A stretch of 6,527 nt of DNA from Defluviicoccus vanus (GTDB lineage Bacteria; Pseudomonadota; Alphaproteobacteria; Rhodospirillales; Defluviicoccaceae): positions 945,298-951,824 of the forward strand of contig NZ_CP053923.1 in NCBI RefSeq assembly GCF_014672695.1. Reading direction: 5' to 3'. This document shows positions 5,821-6,527 of this stretch, piece after piece (the stretch's first letter is position 1; each line of letters begins with the position of its first letter). The notes under the pieces were generated by a model. The model made no database searches and was not told the DNA's origin. It saw only the letters and a list, made by a program, of their open reading frames with translations. Position numbers and translations under genes: made by a program.

Positions 5821-5988
5821 CTACAGTTGCGTTTCTAGTCGTTTCTTGCGGTGACTGCTGGCGGCTGTCGTTTGGTGGCTGCGGCGCCATCGTGAGCAGG
5901 CCCAGACGAAGGCGGGATGGGTTTTCGCCCGGAACAGGATCCTTTCGAGCATGTGGCGGATTTCCGGCGTGGCGAGCGGGACGGTCAT
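5821..5988 (-). other. Out-of-frame C-terminal block of the IS701 transposase
   Basis: A 55-codon frame starts with an ATG (5988-5986) that overlaps the upstream stop as ATGA. Its product (MTVPLATPEIRHMLERILF, later FVWACSRWRRSHQ) matches the usual C-terminal tail of IS701 transposases rather than a separate protein. Upstream in this frame there is a stop at 6024-6022, so the frameshift must lie between there and 5985. Translation by reinitiation at the ATGA overlap is possible but has no visible Shine-Dalgarno. Confidence 0.65.
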
Positions 5989-6527
5989 GCGGCCGCGGCG
6001 GCCGGACTCGTTTTGTCCCGTTTATCGAAGGCGATCCGGCGCTGGTCGGCCGACAATTTGGCGAGGAAGGCGGCGGCAGCGAGGACCAGGCTCATGTGGC
6101 GATGCCATCCGTGCCAGGAGCGCGCCTCGCAGTGATCGAGGCCGAGGTCGTCCTTCGCCCGCAGGAAGCACTCCTCGATCGTCCAGCGGAGGCCTGCGGC
6201 AGCGGCAAGCTCGGGCAGGGACGTGCCTTGCCGGGCATAGGCAAGGTAATAGGCGAGTGCTTGCGCATCACGCCGGCTGCGGCGGATGAGCAGCCAGCGC
6301 TCGAAACCGTCATCCGTCGACCATCCGAGCGGCAGCCTTGCCCAGTCGTAGAGCCTTGGACCCTTCGCCCCCTCGCCGGCGGTCAGCGACGACCACGCAT
6401 CGTCCGCCAGCGTGTCCAGCATGGTGGCAGGGTCGGTCTGGACGAGGGTCCCGTCCTCGAGGAAGCGAAGGGTGTGGTTGGAGCGTACGGCAAGGACATA
6501 AGGCTGGGCGGCGGCCCTCGAGCAGGT
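5821..6527 (-). pseudogene. IS701-family DDE transposase, 5' end outside window, frameshifted near 3' end
   Basis: The first frame runs from the window edge to a stop at 5987-5985 (180 residues seen). It has IS701/IS4-like features: QPYVLAVRSNH, GAKGPRLYDWARLPL, RWLLIRRS, LAYYLAYA, and RWTIEECFLRAKDDLGLD, in which E, preceded by R at -4 and followed by K at +7, fits the R-x3-E-x6-K part of the YREK signature holding the last catalytic acid. RSWHGWHRHM follows. The frame stops right after a run of five alanines, before the C-terminal block family members normally carry. That block (TVPLATPEIRHML, then WACSRWRRSHQ) is found immediately afterwards in the -1 frame, ending at 5821. A single missing base near 5988 explains this: adding a C between GCA and TGA would read Ala-Leu-Thr-Val-Pro. 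The catalytic glutamate is kept, so partial activity cannot be excluded; programmed shifting is less likely because no good slippery heptamer is seen. Confidence 0.8.

Larger units (their letters stand above)
5819..6527 (-). mobile_element. IS701-family insertion sequence, 3' part only
   Basis: The transposase gene identifies the element, which continues past the right edge of the window. The inner end should lie just after the displaced C-terminal frame (stop at 5821-5823). TTAG at 5815-5818 fits the YTAR target preference known for IS701 and is a candidate for one copy of its 4-bp target duplication. The terminal inverted repeat cannot be verified because the other end is outside the window, so the boundary at 5819 is a guess good to about 20 bp. 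Confidence 0.55.

Noticed and set aside
3448..6527. A composite transposon formed by the two insertion sequences around the secreted-protein gene
   Set aside because: The flanking elements belong to different families with different ends and mechanisms, so they cannot act together as one composite transposon.

Overview
The window reads as chromosomal DNA of a GC-rich proteobacterium, probably beta- or gammaproteobacterial judging by its class I fructose-1,6-bisphosphatase. It contains three cellular genes on the minus strand, one small secreted-protein gene on the plus strand, and two insertion sequences. I see no rRNA, tRNA, CRISPR array, phage module or defence operon.

Layout from left to right. 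(1) 1-885, minus: fructose-1,6-bisphosphatase with an intact N-terminus, its C-terminus cut by the window edge. (2) 886-1134: spacer with an AT-rich promoter candidate and a GC-rich hairpin. (3) 1135-2277, minus: a ferritin-like (rubrerythrin-type) domain fused to a VIT1/CCC1 membrane transporter, the MbfA architecture, likely an iron exporter. (4) 2410-3108, minus: a small membrane protein with several histidine clusters, of the fatty acid hydroxylase/sterol desaturase type. (5) 3109-3447: mostly non-coding, with a doubtful 31-codon ORF and a perfect 13-bp hairpin that looks like a dispersed palindromic repeat. (6) About 3448-4770, plus: an apparently complete IS110-family element of the IS1111 subgroup. 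It has an intact DEDD/serine transposase, perfect 12-bp subterminal inverted repeats, and a structured non-coding right end that is the expected place for a bridge/seeker RNA. (7) 4771-5065: non-coding leader. (8) 5066-5743, plus: a secreted protein of unknown function. (9) 5821-6527, minus: the 3' part of an IS701-family transposase gene whose conserved C-terminus is displaced into another frame, probably by a one-base deletion.

The three minus-strand cellular genes are co-oriented but separated by 132 and 249 bp, and they serve different roles (central carbon metabolism, iron efflux, lipid-type hydroxylation), so there is no good case for one functional operon. The right half is accessory DNA: a lone secreted-protein gene between two unrelated insertion sequences. 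The most interesting items are the IS1111-type element with its candidate guide RNA, the frameshifted IS701 transposase, and the orphan secreted protein. I found no convincing previously undescribed multi-gene system.
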